Part shown: positions 6,280 to 15,006 of the stretch, one piece after another
Layout of the letters: every line of letters starts with the position of its first letter
Numbering within the stretch: the first letter of the stretch is position 1
Assembly (NCBI GenBank): GCA_031268545.1
Contig: JAIRXD010000082.1
Coordinates: 1-15,894, forward strand
Origin: Puniceicoccales bacterium
GTDB lineage: Bacteria; Verrucomicrobiota; Verrucomicrobiia; Opitutales; LL51
Reading direction: 5' to 3'
DNA length: 15,894 nt
Made by a program: the position numbers and the translations under genes
The notes under the pieces: model-generated
Seen by the model: the letters and a program-made list of their open reading frames with translations, nothing else
Databases searched by the model: none
What the model was told of the DNA's origin: nothing

Positions 6280-7041
6280 GTGAGGCAGTTATTGATGTTG
6301 ATGCTCTATGAATTCCGTACGCTGTTTTTGTCTCCGGTAGCCTATATTGTTGGATTCGCGTTTTCACTGCTGATGGTCTTGATTTTTCTATTTTTGCTGG
6401 ACGATTACTCGCGATTTTCCCAGCCCTGCCATCTGATGGTATTATTTTTTAAATCCATGTGGTTGCCGACGGTATTTTTTTTGCCGGTGATTACGATGAG
6501 GTCTGTTGCGCTGGAACGAGATAATGGAATGCTTGATACATTCATTTTGTTGCCAATTCGGCGTATTTGGATCGTCCTCAGCAAATTTTTTGTGACCTAT
6601 TTCTACTATATGATTTTATGGCTGGGGGTATACTTATTTCCATTCATCGCAGGGTGCATTTCAAAAGAATTGACGTTATCGCTGCAAATTACTGATAGCG
6701 TTATAGTTAATGGCGGGATGTTTTTTATTTTTTGCAGTAGTACACTTTTTATATCTCTGGGTATTTTTATAAGTTCCATTGTGCCAAGTCAGTTGGCTTC
6801 CAGTGTGGCTAGCTTCGTGGTATTGTTTTTTATTTTAATTGCTGGTCAGATGTTACAATACGCTGCTGTCCAGAACTACTTCGATGGCATGCACCTGCAG
6901 AGCGTTACAGATATCATGGATGTATTTATGCAGATTGAAGATTTTTGTAACGGTATTATTGACACCAGGGTAATTATGTTTTATATAACTGCGGCCTGCC
7001 TGTGTTTGTTTGCGACGGCCATAACCATTGAAAGGCATTGA
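6280..7041 (+). CDS. ABC-2 type transporter permease (GldF-like)
   Basis: Predicted inner-membrane permease subunit of an ABC-2 exporter. Seen: an N-terminal E-F-R-T-L-F-L-S-P-V-A-Y signature typical of the GldF/NosY-like permeases, then about six hydrophobic segments (roughly 18-40, 46-68, 96-121, 143-167, 169-191 and 228-247). The cytoplasmic A-L-E-R-D-N-G-M-L-D-T loop (about 76-86) is the usual coupling-helix region of this family. The longest ORF starts at GTG 6280, but TGAGG at 6281-6285 sits 9 nt before an ATG at 6295, so the product may begin M-L-M-L-Y-E-F. The length of about 250 aa is normal. The ATPase partner that usually sits directly upstream, and the GldG-like partner often downstream, are absent here. 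The nitroreductase follows one base after the stop. The substrate is unknown. Confidence 0.85.
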   Translation: MRQLLMLMLYEFRTLFLSPVAYIVGFAFSLLMVLIFLFLLDDYSRFSQPCHLMVLFFKSMWLPTVFFLPVITMRSVALERDNGMLDTFILLPIRRIWIVLSKFFVTYFYYMILWLGVYLFPFIAGCISKELTLSLQITDSVIVNGGMFFIFCSSTLFISLGIFISSIVPSQLASSVASFVVLFFILIAGQMLQYAAVQNYFDGMHLQSVTDIMDVFMQIEDFCNGIIDTRVIMFYITAACLCLFATAITIERH

Positions 7042-7042
7042 A

Positions 7043-7681
7043 ATGAAATTTATAATCCATTTGTTTGTACTTGAATTATTTATATTGAGTAATACTTGTA
7101 ATGTGACCGCTACAGTTTTGTCAAAAAATTATGATAAAGTTAACCTTGAAACCCCAAAAAAAAATCATTACTGTAGTCCCATGGATGCAATATTAAGTAG
7201 GCAAAGCGTTAGAGATTATACATCAGAACCTGTTGCCACTGAACAAGTAAGCATGATTTTGAAAGCTGGATTTGCTGCACCGTCGGCCATGGGATCGAGG
7301 CCGTGGCATTTTCTTGCCATCGATGATCGGACGGTTTTAGGCAACCTTGCCGGGTTGCATTCCTATGCAGGGATGCTGCGATTAGCGCCGTTTGCTGTGC
7401 TGATTTGTGGAGATAGGTCGTTGGAAGTCATAGCAGATAAATTTGAGCAAAATTGCTCAGCCGCAACAGAAAACATCTTGATTGCGGCCACGGCTTTGGG
7501 CCTCGGTTCGGTTTGGGTTGGTATTTATCCGGATGAAGGCTTGATGAAGAAATTCCGGGAGGCTCTAAATATTCCGGAAAAAATATTTCCATTTGCCATT
7601 GTTCCGATCGGGTATCCGAAAAAATCGCTTTCTCCGAGAGAATCTTATATTCCAGAACGGGTGCATATGAATAGATGGTAA
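7043..7681 (+). CDS. Nitroreductase-family FMN oxidoreductase with signal peptide
   Basis: Predicted FMN-dependent NAD(P)H oxidoreductase; the true substrate is unknown. Seen in 212 aa from ATG 7043: R-Q-S-V-R (53-57), the phosphate-binding start of the nitroreductase fold; A-P-S-A-M-G-S-R-P-W-H-F (79-90); A-A-T-A-L-G-L-G-S-V-W-V-G (148-160); and the C-terminal P-I-G-Y-P-K-K. The start at 7043 is chosen because AAAGG lies 7 nt upstream; a TTG at 7028 would add five residues and overlap the permease. The first 23 residues (MKFIIHLFVLELFILSNTCN, then V-T-A) form an uncleaved-anchor or Sec signal-like helix, unusual for this normally cytoplasmic family. It is translationally linked to the ABC permease, one base after that gene's stop. 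Confidence 0.87.
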   Translation: MKFIIHLFVLELFILSNTCNVTATVLSKNYDKVNLETPKKNHYCSPMDAILSRQSVRDYTSEPVATEQVSMILKAGFAAPSAMGSRPWHFLAIDDRTVLGNLAGLHSYAGMLRLAPFAVLICGDRSLEVIADKFEQNCSAATENILIAATALGLGSVWVGIYPDEGLMKKFREALNIPEKIFPFAIVPIGYPKKSLSPRESYIPERVHMNRW

Positions 7682-7816
7682 TTTCTATATTTTATAATTA
7701 TATTAAAATTTTTAATTTTTGTGCTTGCATAGTGGCTTACTTCTTAATTTAAAGGGGGCATTGTTGTGAGGCGAAGTGTATTCGTAGGTTTTTGTATGTA
7801 GGAGCGGCGAGAAATA
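7682..7816 (+). promoter_or_regulatory. AT-rich intergenic region before hppA
   Basis: This 135-nt gap begins with an almost pure A/T dyad (ATTAAAA/TTTTAAT, 7702-7716) followed by five T residues, which could end the nitroreductase transcript weakly. TTGCAT (7725-7730) with TTTAAA 17 nt later is a weak promoter candidate for hppA. The last 60 nt hold two purine-rich Shine-Dalgarno-like sites and a tiny ORF. Confidence 0.3.
7766..7801 (+). CDS. Possible 11-codon leader ORF upstream of hppA
   Basis: A GTG-started ORF encodes MRRSVFVGFCM and stops with TAG. A strong Shine-Dalgarno-like AAAGGGGG (7751-7758) lies 7 nt before the GTG. Its stop codon overlaps the AGGAG (7800-7804) that should serve hppA, an arrangement that would couple the two. 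There is no stem-loop or codon bias proof, and so short an ORF may be chance. Confidence 0.25.
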   Translation: MRRSVFVGFCM

Positions 7817-10006
7817 ATGACAATTTTATTTTGGGTAATTCCGGTAGTTGCGGTGTTTGCGTTGATTGTAGCGAGATGTTTTTACAATTCGATGATGCTT
7901 GAACCTGCTGGTACGGATAAAATGCAGGAGATTGCTTCCTATGTAAGGGCCGGTGCACTGGCTTATTTAAAGCAACAGTATAAAGTTGTGGCTGTGGTTT
8001 TTCTGATACTTGCCGTTATCCTTGGCATATTATCATTTGGCCTGGATTTGCAAAATGATTGGGTACCATTTGCTTTTATTTCGGCCGGCATTTTTTCTGG
8101 CCTGGCAGGTTTCCTAGGAATGAAAACAGCTACAAACGCTTCATCGCGAACAGCTTTTGCTGCATCTAAATCCTTAAACGATGGATTGCGTGTGGCGTTT
8201 AGAAGTGGTGCAGTGATGGGACTGGTTGTGGTTGGACTGGCGTTGCTAGACTATTCAATTTGGTTTCTGATTCTCGATATTTTTGAAGATGCTGTGGATC
8301 AATCCCAGAAGATGATAATCATAACTGGTACCATGCTCACCTTTGGGATAGGTACATCCCTTCAGGCGCTTTTTGCCCGGGTCGGCGGCGGAATATTTAC
8401 AAAGGCTGCCGATGTCGGGGCAGATCTGGTCGGGAAGATTGAGTCAGGAATTCCGGAGGATGATCCGAGGAATCCAGCGGTGATCTCTGACAATGTGGGC
8501 GATAATGTGGGCGACGTGGCCGGCATGGGTGCCGATTTGTATGAGTCCTATTATGGATCCATTCTGGCCGCCGCTGCCCTTGGAGCAGTTGCGTTCCTGG
8601 ATGATGGCGCCGAGATTCAAATAAAAGCCGTTCTGGCTCCGGCACTTATAGGTGCGGTGGGTGTAATTTTATCCATAATAGGTGTATTTTGCGTCAAAAC
8701 AAAGGAAAATGCAACGACACTGGAATTGCTTAGATCTCTGGGCCGCGGGGTGAAATTGAGTGCGGCATTGATATTTATAGCATCGTTTTTAGTTCTATAT
8801 CTCCTTGGTATACCGAATTATGTAGGCATATGGGGAGCGGTGGCCGTAGGTTTGTTTACCGGTGAAATAATAGGTAAATCTTCCGAATATTATACTTCCC
8901 AGGCCTATACTCCGACCCGACGAATTGCCGGCCAATCGCAGACCGGAGCAGCTACGGTGATAATAAGCGGCATAGGGACCGGTATGATATCCACGGCCAT
9001 CCCTGTTATTGTGGTGGTTTTCGGAACCATATTGGCCTTCTGTTTTGCCACGGGGTTTGATCAGAGCAAGATGACTATCGGATTATATGGCATATCCATA
9101 GCTGCCGTTGGAATGCTCTCAACCCTTGGAATAACATTGGCCACCGATGCCTACGGCCCAATTGCGGACAATGCCGGCGGTAATGCCCAGATGAGTGGCT
9201 TAGATGCCGAGGTGCGGAAGCGTACCGATGCATTGGATTCTCTAGGCAATACCACTGCTGCCACCGGAAAAGGCTTTGCCATTGGTTCGGCTGCACTGAC
9301 GGCCCTGGCTTTGATTGCTTCCTATGTTACTAGCATAAAGGTCGGCCTGATGAAACTTGGTCAGGAATTTGTGATAGTTTCCGGAGAAAGCATACCGGTT
9401 TCCAGCGCAACCATGAATGATTTTATGAATTATTATGGAGTACATTTGCTTAATCCAAAAGTACTTATGGGATTATTTGTGGGTGCAATGATGTCCTTTT
9501 TGTTTTGTGGATTTGCAATAAATGCGGTGGGGCGCGCGGCCTCAAGCATGGTCGATGAGGTACGTAGGCAATTTAAAGAAATTCCCGGTATAATGGATGG
9601 TTCGGCCATTCCGGATTATGCCAGATGTGTTACAATTGCTACCTATGCTGCTCAGCGAGAAATGATTATGCCAGCGCTCTATGCCATAATTACGCCAGTG
9701 GTAATGGGTTTTATTTTCGGCGTTCCCGGTGTAATTGGCCTACTTAGTGGCTCACTGGCCAGTGGTTTTGTGTTGGCTATTTTTATGGCAAACTCTGGTG
9801 GTGCCTGGGACAATGCAAAAAAATACATCGAAGAAGGTGCCATGGGCGGCAAAGGTTCCGAGGCACACAAGGCTTCGGTTATCGGCGATACCGTCGGAGA
9901 CCCATTCAAGGATACAGCTGGTCCAAGCCTGAATATATTGATAAAATTGATGGCGATGGTATCCCTGGTTGTGGTCGGCCTCACGGTGGCCTATAGTATT
10001 TTTTGA
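7817..10006 (+). CDS. hppA: Membrane-bound ion-pumping pyrophosphatase
   Basis: Integral inner-membrane enzyme that couples hydrolysis of pyrophosphate to export of H+ or Na+. Seen in 729 aa: about 16 hydrophobic segments and the three catalytic loops. These include D-V-G-A-D-L-V-G-K (from Asp199), [14 protein letters not shown] (from Asp225), [12 protein letters not shown] and the C-terminal [11 protein letters not shown] with [11 protein letters not shown]. The stretch G-N-T-T-A-A-T-G-K has Ala481 and Gly484 where K+-independent enzymes carry Lys and Thr, which predicts the K+-dependent subfamily. Whether it moves Na+ or H+ cannot be settled by eye. AGGAG lies 12 nt before the ATG. Length is normal for prokaryotic members (about 660-730). 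The gene saves energy from biosynthetic pyrophosphate, useful in anaerobic or energy-poor settings. Confidence 0.97.
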   Translation: MTILFWVIPVVAVFALIVARCFYNSMMLEPAGTDKMQEIASYVRAGALAYLKQQYKVVAVVFLILAVILGILSFGLDLQNDWVPFAFISAGIFSGLAGFLGMKTATNASSRTAFAASKSLNDGLRVAFRSGAVMGLVVVGLALLDYSIWFLILDIFEDAVDQSQKMIIITGTMLTFGIGTSLQALFARVGGGIFTKAADVGADLVGKIESGIPEDDPRNPAVISDNVGDNVGDVAGMGADLYESYYGSILAAAALGAVAFLDDGAEIQIKAVLAPALIGAVGVILSIIGVFCVKTKENATTLELLRSLGRGVKLSAALIFIASFLVLYLLGIPNYVGIWGAVAVGLFTGEIIGKSSEYYTSQAYTPTRRIAGQSQTGAATVIISGIGTGMISTAIPVIVVVFGTILAFCFATGFDQSKMTIGLYGISIAAVGMLSTLGITLATDAYGPIADNAGGNAQMSGLDAEVRKRTDALDSLGNTTAATGKGFAIGSAALTALALIASYVTSIKVGLMKLGQEFVIVSGESIPVSSATMNDFMNYYGVHLLNPKVLMGLFVGAMMSFLFCGFAINAVGRAASSMVDEVRRQFKEIPGIMDGSAIPDYARCVTIATYAAQREMIMPALYAIITPVVMGFIFGVPGVIGLLSGSLASGFVLAIFMANSGGAWDNAKKYIEEGAMGGKGSEAHKASVIGDTVGDPFKDTAGPSLNILIKLMAMVSLVVVGLTVAYSIF

Positions 10007-10086
10007 TGTATATCTTTCATGATGCCAACTTGCGGATTAGTATGGTTTGGTAACGTAATTTTTATGTCCAGAGAAATTGATTTATA

Positions 10087-11445
10087 ATGAACGGTCCGTC
10101 GAGAACTCCACCCTATAGTATGGATTTCGAGCAGGCCTTGCTTGCGTCCTGTATAATAGAAGGTGGCCAGGAAAGTATTGCCACCTGCATCGAGGAAAAA
10201 ATTTATCCAGGATCCTTCTATATGCCAGTTCATCAGGTTATTTTCAAGGCCCTATTGGATCTGTATTCGGAAAATTCTCCGGCTTCAGAACTAATTTTGG
10301 CTGAAAAATTATCCAGTCGTGGAGAGCTTGAAAAGGTCGGTGGCTATGATTATTTGAGCTCCATAACGAATCGGATTGATACCCCGGTCCATATCCTCCA
10401 CTATATCAATCGGGTGCGAGATTTGGATTTGCTCAGAAAGATCATAAAAATTTCCCGCGAAAGTATCGAGTCTGCCTATGCCGGCGTGGATGATATCAGC
10501 CAATTCGTTGAAACTGTGGAAAAGGCGATATTTAATGTAAGTGAAAATCGGCTTTCGGATTCAGCGCAGCCGGTAAAAATTGCAATTGATAACGCTATCG
10601 TTCTGGTGCAGAATCTGTTACAGCACCGTGGGGAACTAAGCGGTGTGGGTTCTGGTTTCGGCGATCTGGATCGTTTAACCTTCGGTTTCCATCCGGGCGA
10701 GATGATCATCATCGCCGCTAGGCCATCCATCGGCAAAACTAGTTTAGCACTGAACATAGCAGAAAATGCGGTGATAAAACCAGAGACTAAAACCATAGTG
10801 CCGACGTTGTTTTTCAGTCTTGAAATGAGTTCAGAACAGCTAGCAATGAGGCTGCTTTGCGGTAGAGCTGGCATGAATATGACCAAGCTACGTGACGGAT
10901 TCATTACAAAAGAAGCCGCTACAAATCTAAATAGGGTTGCCAATGAGTTTAAAAATGCACCATTATGGATTGATGAATCGACGAATATGTCAATAACAGA
11001 AATGCGTGCAAAGGCTCGGCGGATGCATAATAAAAATAAACTAGGTCTAGTTATTATCGATTACCTGCAGCTGATTGCTGGCACCGACGCCAGGGCCCCC
11101 AGGGAACAGCAGATATCAGAAATGTCCCGGGGTGTCAAGGCCATGGCAAAGGAATTGGCTGTGCCTGTCATAGTTCTAAGCCAATTAAATCGTGAGTCGG
11201 AAAAAGAAAAACGCCAGCCGAGGCTGTCGGATTTGCGTGAATCCGGTGCCATAGAACAGGATGCGGATGTGGTTATGCTGTTGTCTAAGAAGAGGGAAGA
11301 AAACATCGACGATGAAATTTCTTCGGATATTGCAATTCGTGAATTGATTGTTGCAAAACAAAGAAATGGCCCTACAGGTTTAGTTCAACTGGCATTTAAG
11401 AAAAGTTTAACCAGATTTGAAAGTTATGCAGATGAGAATATCTGA
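10087..11445 (+). CDS. dnaB: Replicative DNA helicase DnaB
   Basis: Hexameric 5'-3' helicase that unwinds DNA at the replication fork and recruits primase. Seen in 452 aa: the N-terminal helical domain (about 10-110, with E-Q-A-L-L-A-S and G-G-Y-D-Y-L), a linker, then the RecA-like motor. Walker A is A-R-P-S-I-G-K-T-S (211-219) and Walker B is L-V-I-I-D-Y-L-Q (Asp325). Also present are F-S-L-E-M-S, S-Q-L-N-R, D-L-R-E-S-G-A-I-E-Q-D-A-D and the arginine-finger region A-K-Q-R-N-G-P-T-G near the C-terminus. No intein is present. The ATG at 10087 has only a weak upstream purine stretch, and an 80-nt spacer follows hppA with no clear terminator. The 3' end overlaps bamA by 14 nt. Confidence 0.97.
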   Translation: MNGPSRTPPYSMDFEQALLASCIIEGGQESIATCIEEKIYPGSFYMPVHQVIFKALLDLYSENSPASELILAEKLSSRGELEKVGGYDYLSSITNRIDTPVHILHYINRVRDLDLLRKIIKISRESIESAYAGVDDISQFVETVEKAIFNVSENRLSDSAQPVKIAIDNAIVLVQNLLQHRGELSGVGSGFGDLDRLTFGFHPGEMIIIAARPSIGKTSLALNIAENAVIKPETKTIVPTLFFSLEMSSEQLAMRLLCGRAGMNMTKLRDGFITKEAATNLNRVANEFKNAPLWIDESTNMSITEMRAKARRMHNKNKLGLVIIDYLQLIAGTDARAPREQQISEMSRGVKAMAKELAVPVIVLSQLNRESEKEKRQPRLSDLRESGAIEQDADVVMLLSKKREENIDDEISSDIAIRELIVAKQRNGPTGLVQLAFKKSLTRFESYADENI

Positions 11446-13807
11446 TTTTCTAAAAATATTTCATTGGGTATGTTTATTGCTTGGAATTGCGATTGGCGTT
11501 CAGGCAGAGGATGTTAAAGAAGAGGAAAGTGGTCCGATTGTCCAGCGTATAGATCTGATCTACGATGGAGATATCCGCTGCAACATTCACGATAGCGTTG
11601 TTTTGGCGAATATTCAACTCAAAGAAGGAGAACGATTTAGCCATTACATGGCAGATAGATCCATAAAGTCGCTCTATGAAACCGAATTGTTTGATTTTAT
11701 ATCCCTCAAAATGGATATACTTGAGTATAGCGATGAGGTTGTGGTGACCTTCATATTGGTTCCGAGGCCAAAGATTTCAGCCATCAAATTCGAAGGTAAT
11801 AAAAAAATGGTGTCAAAAATTCTAAGAAAAAAAATAAAAAGCGCCACGGGCTTAACGTTTTCCGACAATACGGCAAAAGAAGATGTATATGAAATATTTA
11901 GTCATTATCAGAGGAGAGGTTACCCAGAGCCGGAGGTGGATTACGAGAAAAGGCTAGATCCTCTGACCGGAAGTGCGGAGTTGGTATTCCTGATCAAAGA
12001 GGGAAGGAAGGCCAATATAAATAGGATAGAATTCACCGGTAACGAGGATATTGATATCGATAAACTGCGCGATAAGATGCTCACCCAGAAGTGGATATTT
12101 CTCATATCCTGGATTAAAGATACCGGTAAATTTCGTCAGGAAATATTTGATATGGATCTGGTTATGCTGCGGAAGGAACTGAAAAATCATGGCTACTTGG
12201 ATTCTTTAATCGACGAATCTAGGATCAAATTGTCCTATGATGATAAGAATCGGCTTACCATAACCATTCCATTGGAGCTGGGTGAAAATAAATATATGAT
12301 TGGTCAGGTAGAGGTTAGTGGCAATAAGGTGTTCACAACCAAAGCCTTAGAGAAAGTTTTAATGGTTAGGGAAGGCGACGTATTTTCTCCGGGAGCCATA
12401 GATAATGCCTGTGTAAACATTCAGGATTTTTATGGCCAAAATGGCTATCTTGGTACCCAGGTGAATGTGATAAGAAGTCCTAGTTTCGTAGATAATTCGA
12501 TAAACATTAGGTTTGATATAAAGGAAGGTGAGTTGTCCTACGTGGGCGCGGTGAAACTTTCTGGCAATACGAAGACAAAAAATAAGGTGATTTTACGCGA
12601 ATTGACCCTTGCGCCTGGTCAAAAATTCAGCGGGCTAAAGATGAAAAGTAGCCAGGCGAAGTTAAATAATACTGGTTTTTTTAGCGAAGTCGATGTGGAC
12701 TATGAGGATACGGATGAGCCAAATAAGAAAAATTTGGTTGTGGATGTGAAGGAGGCCAATACCGGAAAGGTTTCTGTGGGCGGTGCCATAAGTACGATGA
12801 ATAATGTCATGGTATTTGCGGAAGTTGTCCAGACAAATTTTGATTTGTTAAATCGGCAGTCGAAATTCCAAGGTGGAGGCCAGAAGACCAGAGCTCGGGT
12901 TGAGCTTGGGACCAGAGCCAGCCAACTTTTATTATCCTTCGAAGAGCCATTTGTCTGCGACAAACCATTGGCGGCCGGCATTGATCTTTTTCTATCAAAA
13001 AATGAGTACAAGCGCTCAGATAATAATTACAGCGGCCCAAGCTATGACGAGCAACACATTGGGATGGAACCATATCTGAGAAAGCGACTTTTTGAACTTT
13101 GGGATGGAAGGCTTGCCTATCATATTGAGCGGATGAAATTGTATCATGTCGGCCGTCGGGCTCCCCAGGATTTGAAAGATGAAAATGGTTGGCGTAGCAT
13201 ATCTAAGGTTAAGTTTAGCCTGGAACGGGACACGAGAAATAGTTTCGTGATGCCGTCAAGTGGTTCGCTGATAACGATAAATAATGAGCTAGCCGGGGGT
13301 CCATTTTTGGGTCAGACTAATTTCGCCAAACTGGAACTAGGCGCTGCCCGTTGGTTTTCCTTAGCCAAAAACGGAGATCACGTGCTTGAGCTGATAGGAA
13401 AACTTGGTTCCATAACTCCGTATAATCATAAAAATATACCATATACTGAGCGATATTTCCTTGGTGGCCAAAGTTATATGCGCGGATTTGAGTATAAAGG
13501 CATCGGTCCGAAGGACGCCGAAGGCTATGTGGTTGGTGGCAATTCTTTTGGCTATCTTTGCTCGGAGTATACAACAAAACTATTTGGGCCGGTGTACTTT
13601 GCGGCCTTTGGTGAGGTCGGTTTTGTGAATAGCCATACCATGCGGTTCAATCCAAAAAATTACTGTGCTGATGTGGGTATTGGGCTTAGAATAATGATCC
13701 AGGGTGCGCCACTTAGGCTGGATTGGGGTTTCCCAGTGCATACGCCAAAGGGGTTCGGGAAAAAGGACAAGATGCAGTTCAACTTCTCCTTCGGCATAGT
13801 ATTCTAA
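11432..13807 (+). CDS. bamA: Outer-membrane protein assembly factor BamA (Omp85)
   Basis: Core of the BAM machine that folds beta-barrel proteins into the outer membrane. The ATG at 11432 is preferred: GAAAG lies 8 nt upstream and it gives a Sec signal peptide ending V-Q-A at residue 25. TTG 11417 and ATG 11426 are alternatives. Seen in 791 aa: five POTRA-like repeats at about 35-430, with the recurring pattern of hydrophobic strand, G-N (F-E-G-N-K, F-T-G-N-E, V-S-G-N-K, L-S-G-N-T) and a helix ending in G-Y/G-F. The barrel spans about 440-791. The lid-loop motif F-L-G-G-Q-S-Y-M-R-G-F places the conserved Arg at 684. The protein ends in an aromatic-terminal strand (F-N-F-S-F-G-I-V-F), the usual BAM signal. 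It overlaps dnaB by 14 nt, so the two are likely co-transcribed. A skp or lpx neighbour is not seen downstream, because convergent prmC begins 20 nt later. Confidence 0.95.
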   Translation: MRISDFLKIFHWVCLLLGIAIGVQAEDVKEEESGPIVQRIDLIYDGDIRCNIHDSVVLANIQLKEGERFSHYMADRSIKSLYETELFDFISLKMDILEYSDEVVVTFILVPRPKISAIKFEGNKKMVSKILRKKIKSATGLTFSDNTAKEDVYEIFSHYQRRGYPEPEVDYEKRLDPLTGSAELVFLIKEGRKANINRIEFTGNEDIDIDKLRDKMLTQKWIFLISWIKDTGKFRQEIFDMDLVMLRKELKNHGYLDSLIDESRIKLSYDDKNRLTITIPLELGENKYMIGQVEVSGNKVFTTKALEKVLMVREGDVFSPGAIDNACVNIQDFYGQNGYLGTQVNVIRSPSFVDNSINIRFDIKEGELSYVGAVKLSGNTKTKNKVILRELTLAPGQKFSGLKMKSSQAKLNNTGFFSEVDVDYEDTDEPNKKNLVVDVKEANTGKVSVGGAISTMNNVMVFAEVVQTNFDLLNRQSKFQGGGQKTRARVELGTRASQLLLSFEEPFVCDKPLAAGIDLFLSKNEYKRSDNNYSGPSYDEQHIGMEPYLRKRLFELWDGRLAYHIERMKLYHVGRRAPQDLKDENGWRSISKVKFSLERDTRNSFVMPSSGSLITINNELAGGPFLGQTNFAKLELGAARWFSLAKNGDHVLELIGKLGSITPYNHKNIPYTERYFLGGQSYMRGFEYKGIGPKDAEGYVVGGNSFGYLCSEYTTKLFGPVYFAAFGEVGFVNSHTMRFNPKNYCADVGIGLRIMIQGAPLRLDWGFPVHTPKGFGKKDKMQFNFSFGIVF

Positions 13808-13826
13808 TTGGGTAGGGCAGAAGTAC

Positions 13827-14660
13827 TTACAGTTTGCCGATAAAAAATCTTGGTCGATGGCAAAGGTCATTTCGAAGCTCTTTAAACGGCAGCCATCGGG
13901 CCTGATTTATAAGAGCTTTTCCATGATTGATTCCTATTTCTAAAGCGATTAAACCATTGTTATTCAGGAACTTCTCTGCCTGGATTAGGATTTTCATAGC
14001 ATCATCCAGTCCCTGATTTCCGGATAGCAGGGCCGTCATTGGTTCGTGATCCTTTACTTCTGGCTGGGAGAGACTTAGCTCTTCTTCGGACAGATAGGGC
14101 GGATTGGAAACTATGATATCGAAAAGACCCTCTAGGTTTGAGAACCAGTCCGATTGCAGAAAAGTAACATTCTCTATGCAGTTGATTTTTGAGTTTTCGA
14201 TGGCCAGCGCCAGGGCATCCAGGCTTCGATCAACGGCAATGACCTCTGCATTAGAAAAATTTTTGGCCAAAGCCAACGCAATGGCACCGGTACCAGTGCC
14301 AAGATCAAGTATTTTATTAACTGTTTTATTGCCAACTTCTTGAACAACGAGTTCTACCAATTCTTCGGTTTCTGGCCGTGGAATCAATGCCCGCCGATCG
14401 GTTTTTATTTTTATATCAAAAAATTGAGTTTCTCCTGTTATATACTGCAACGGTTCCCGGTGGCCACGCCGGATAATGGCGCTCCTTATCGACTCTGCCA
14501 TTGCCGTATCCAGCAGATGATCAAACCGCAGATATAGATCTAACCTTTTGCAGCCCAAAATGTTAGCAAAGATTAATTCTGCATCTAATCTAGGGGAAGC
14601 GAGACCTTTCTTGGCAAGAAAAACCTCAGACTTCCTTAATAGATTTAGAAGACTTTGCAT
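13827..14660 (-). CDS. prmC: Release-factor glutamine methyltransferase PrmC
   Basis: SAM-dependent enzyme that N5-methylates the glutamine of the GGQ motif in release factors RF1 and RF2. Seen in 277 aa: an N-terminal helical substrate domain (S-P-R-L-D-A-E-L), the linker E-P-L-Q-Y-I-T-G-E-T-Q-F-F and I-P-R-P-E-T-E (93-99). SAM motif I is D-L-G-T-G-T-G (119-125), and the catalytic N-P-P-Y lies at 186-189. The start at 14660 (MQSLLNLLRK) matches the usual family length and has AAAGG 4 nt upstream. In-frame ATGs at 14675 and 14705 would extend it by 5 or 15 residues. It overlaps the upstream small membrane-protein gene by 35 nt from the chosen start, so translation is probably coupled. It converges on bamA with 19 nt between stop codons. 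Confidence 0.95.
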   Translation of the reverse strand: MQSLLNLLRKSEVFLAKKGLASPRLDAELIFANILGCKRLDLYLRFDHLLDTAMAESIRSAIIRRGHREPLQYITGETQFFDIKIKTDRRALIPRPETEELVELVVQEVGNKTVNKILDLGTGTGAIALALAKNFSNAEVIAVDRSLDALALAIENSKINCIENVTFLQSDWFSNLEGLFDIIVSNPPYLSEEELSLSQPEVKDHEPMTALLSGNQGLDDAMKILIQAEKFLNNNGLIALEIGINHGKALINQARWLPFKELRNDLCHRPRFFIGKL

Positions 14661-15006
14661 GTAACCTTTTGCCATGGAATGGTCTATGGCCGTAGTTGCT
14701 GACATCGCCGATATAGGTTACCCTGTCTTTGTGGATGCACACAAGAAATTTTTTGTGGCCATATTTCACTACACTGAACACAGATTTCAATCCAACTGCT
14801 TTTCTATCAACGATATCTATGCGGTCTTCTCCATCGTAATGGCCCCGGGAACAGGAGCAATACCGCTCGGATCTGCATAGCCGCACCAACATGATCCCAC
14901 CAATCCCAAGAGCAAGCAGAAAAATGATAACCTTTATAGCAGCGGTAACTATTTCAAGGTCAATGCTTTGTAAATAGTTTCCCAGTGATGTAAACCAACC
15001 ATCCAT
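14626..15006 (-). CDS. Small one-TM protein, FliO-like
   Basis: A 126-aa predicted inner-membrane protein of uncertain role. Seen: a short amphipathic N-terminus, one strong transmembrane segment (about 19-42), then a cytoplasmic stretch with Cys44, Cys50 and Cys52. A small domain at about 62-104 (I-D-I-V-D-R-K-A-V-G-L-K, then V-K-Y-G-H-K-K-F-L-V) has the pattern of FliO-type proteins: basic strand, conserved G, hydrophobic strand. The C-terminal tail is basic. FliO proteins help build the flagellar export gate, but no flagellar gene is near, so the resemblance may reflect only fold. The ATG overlaps the rplS stop by one base (TAATG), and the 3' end overlaps prmC. The tight packing argues that it is really expressed. 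Confidence 0.75.
   Translation of the reverse strand: MDGWFTSLGNYLQSIDLEIVTAAIKVIIFLLALGIGGIMLVRLCRSERYCSCSRGHYDGEDRIDIVDRKAVGLKSVFSVVKYGHKKFLVCIHKDRVTYIGDVSNYGHRPFHGKRLHAKSSKSIKEV

Noticed and set aside
8486..8525. Near-tandem direct repeat in hppA
   Set aside because: It encodes the conserved D-N-V-G-D-N-V-G-D catalytic motif and is explained by protein sequence.
9679..9984. Long minus-strand ORF inside hppA
   Set aside because: It is the mirror of the conserved hppA C-terminus, whose motifs are unmistakable; the ORF has no recognisable features.
13808..13850. Terminator between convergent bamA and prmC
   Set aside because: Only a 4-bp GGCA/TGCC pair with a long interior is present and no T tract follows on either strand.
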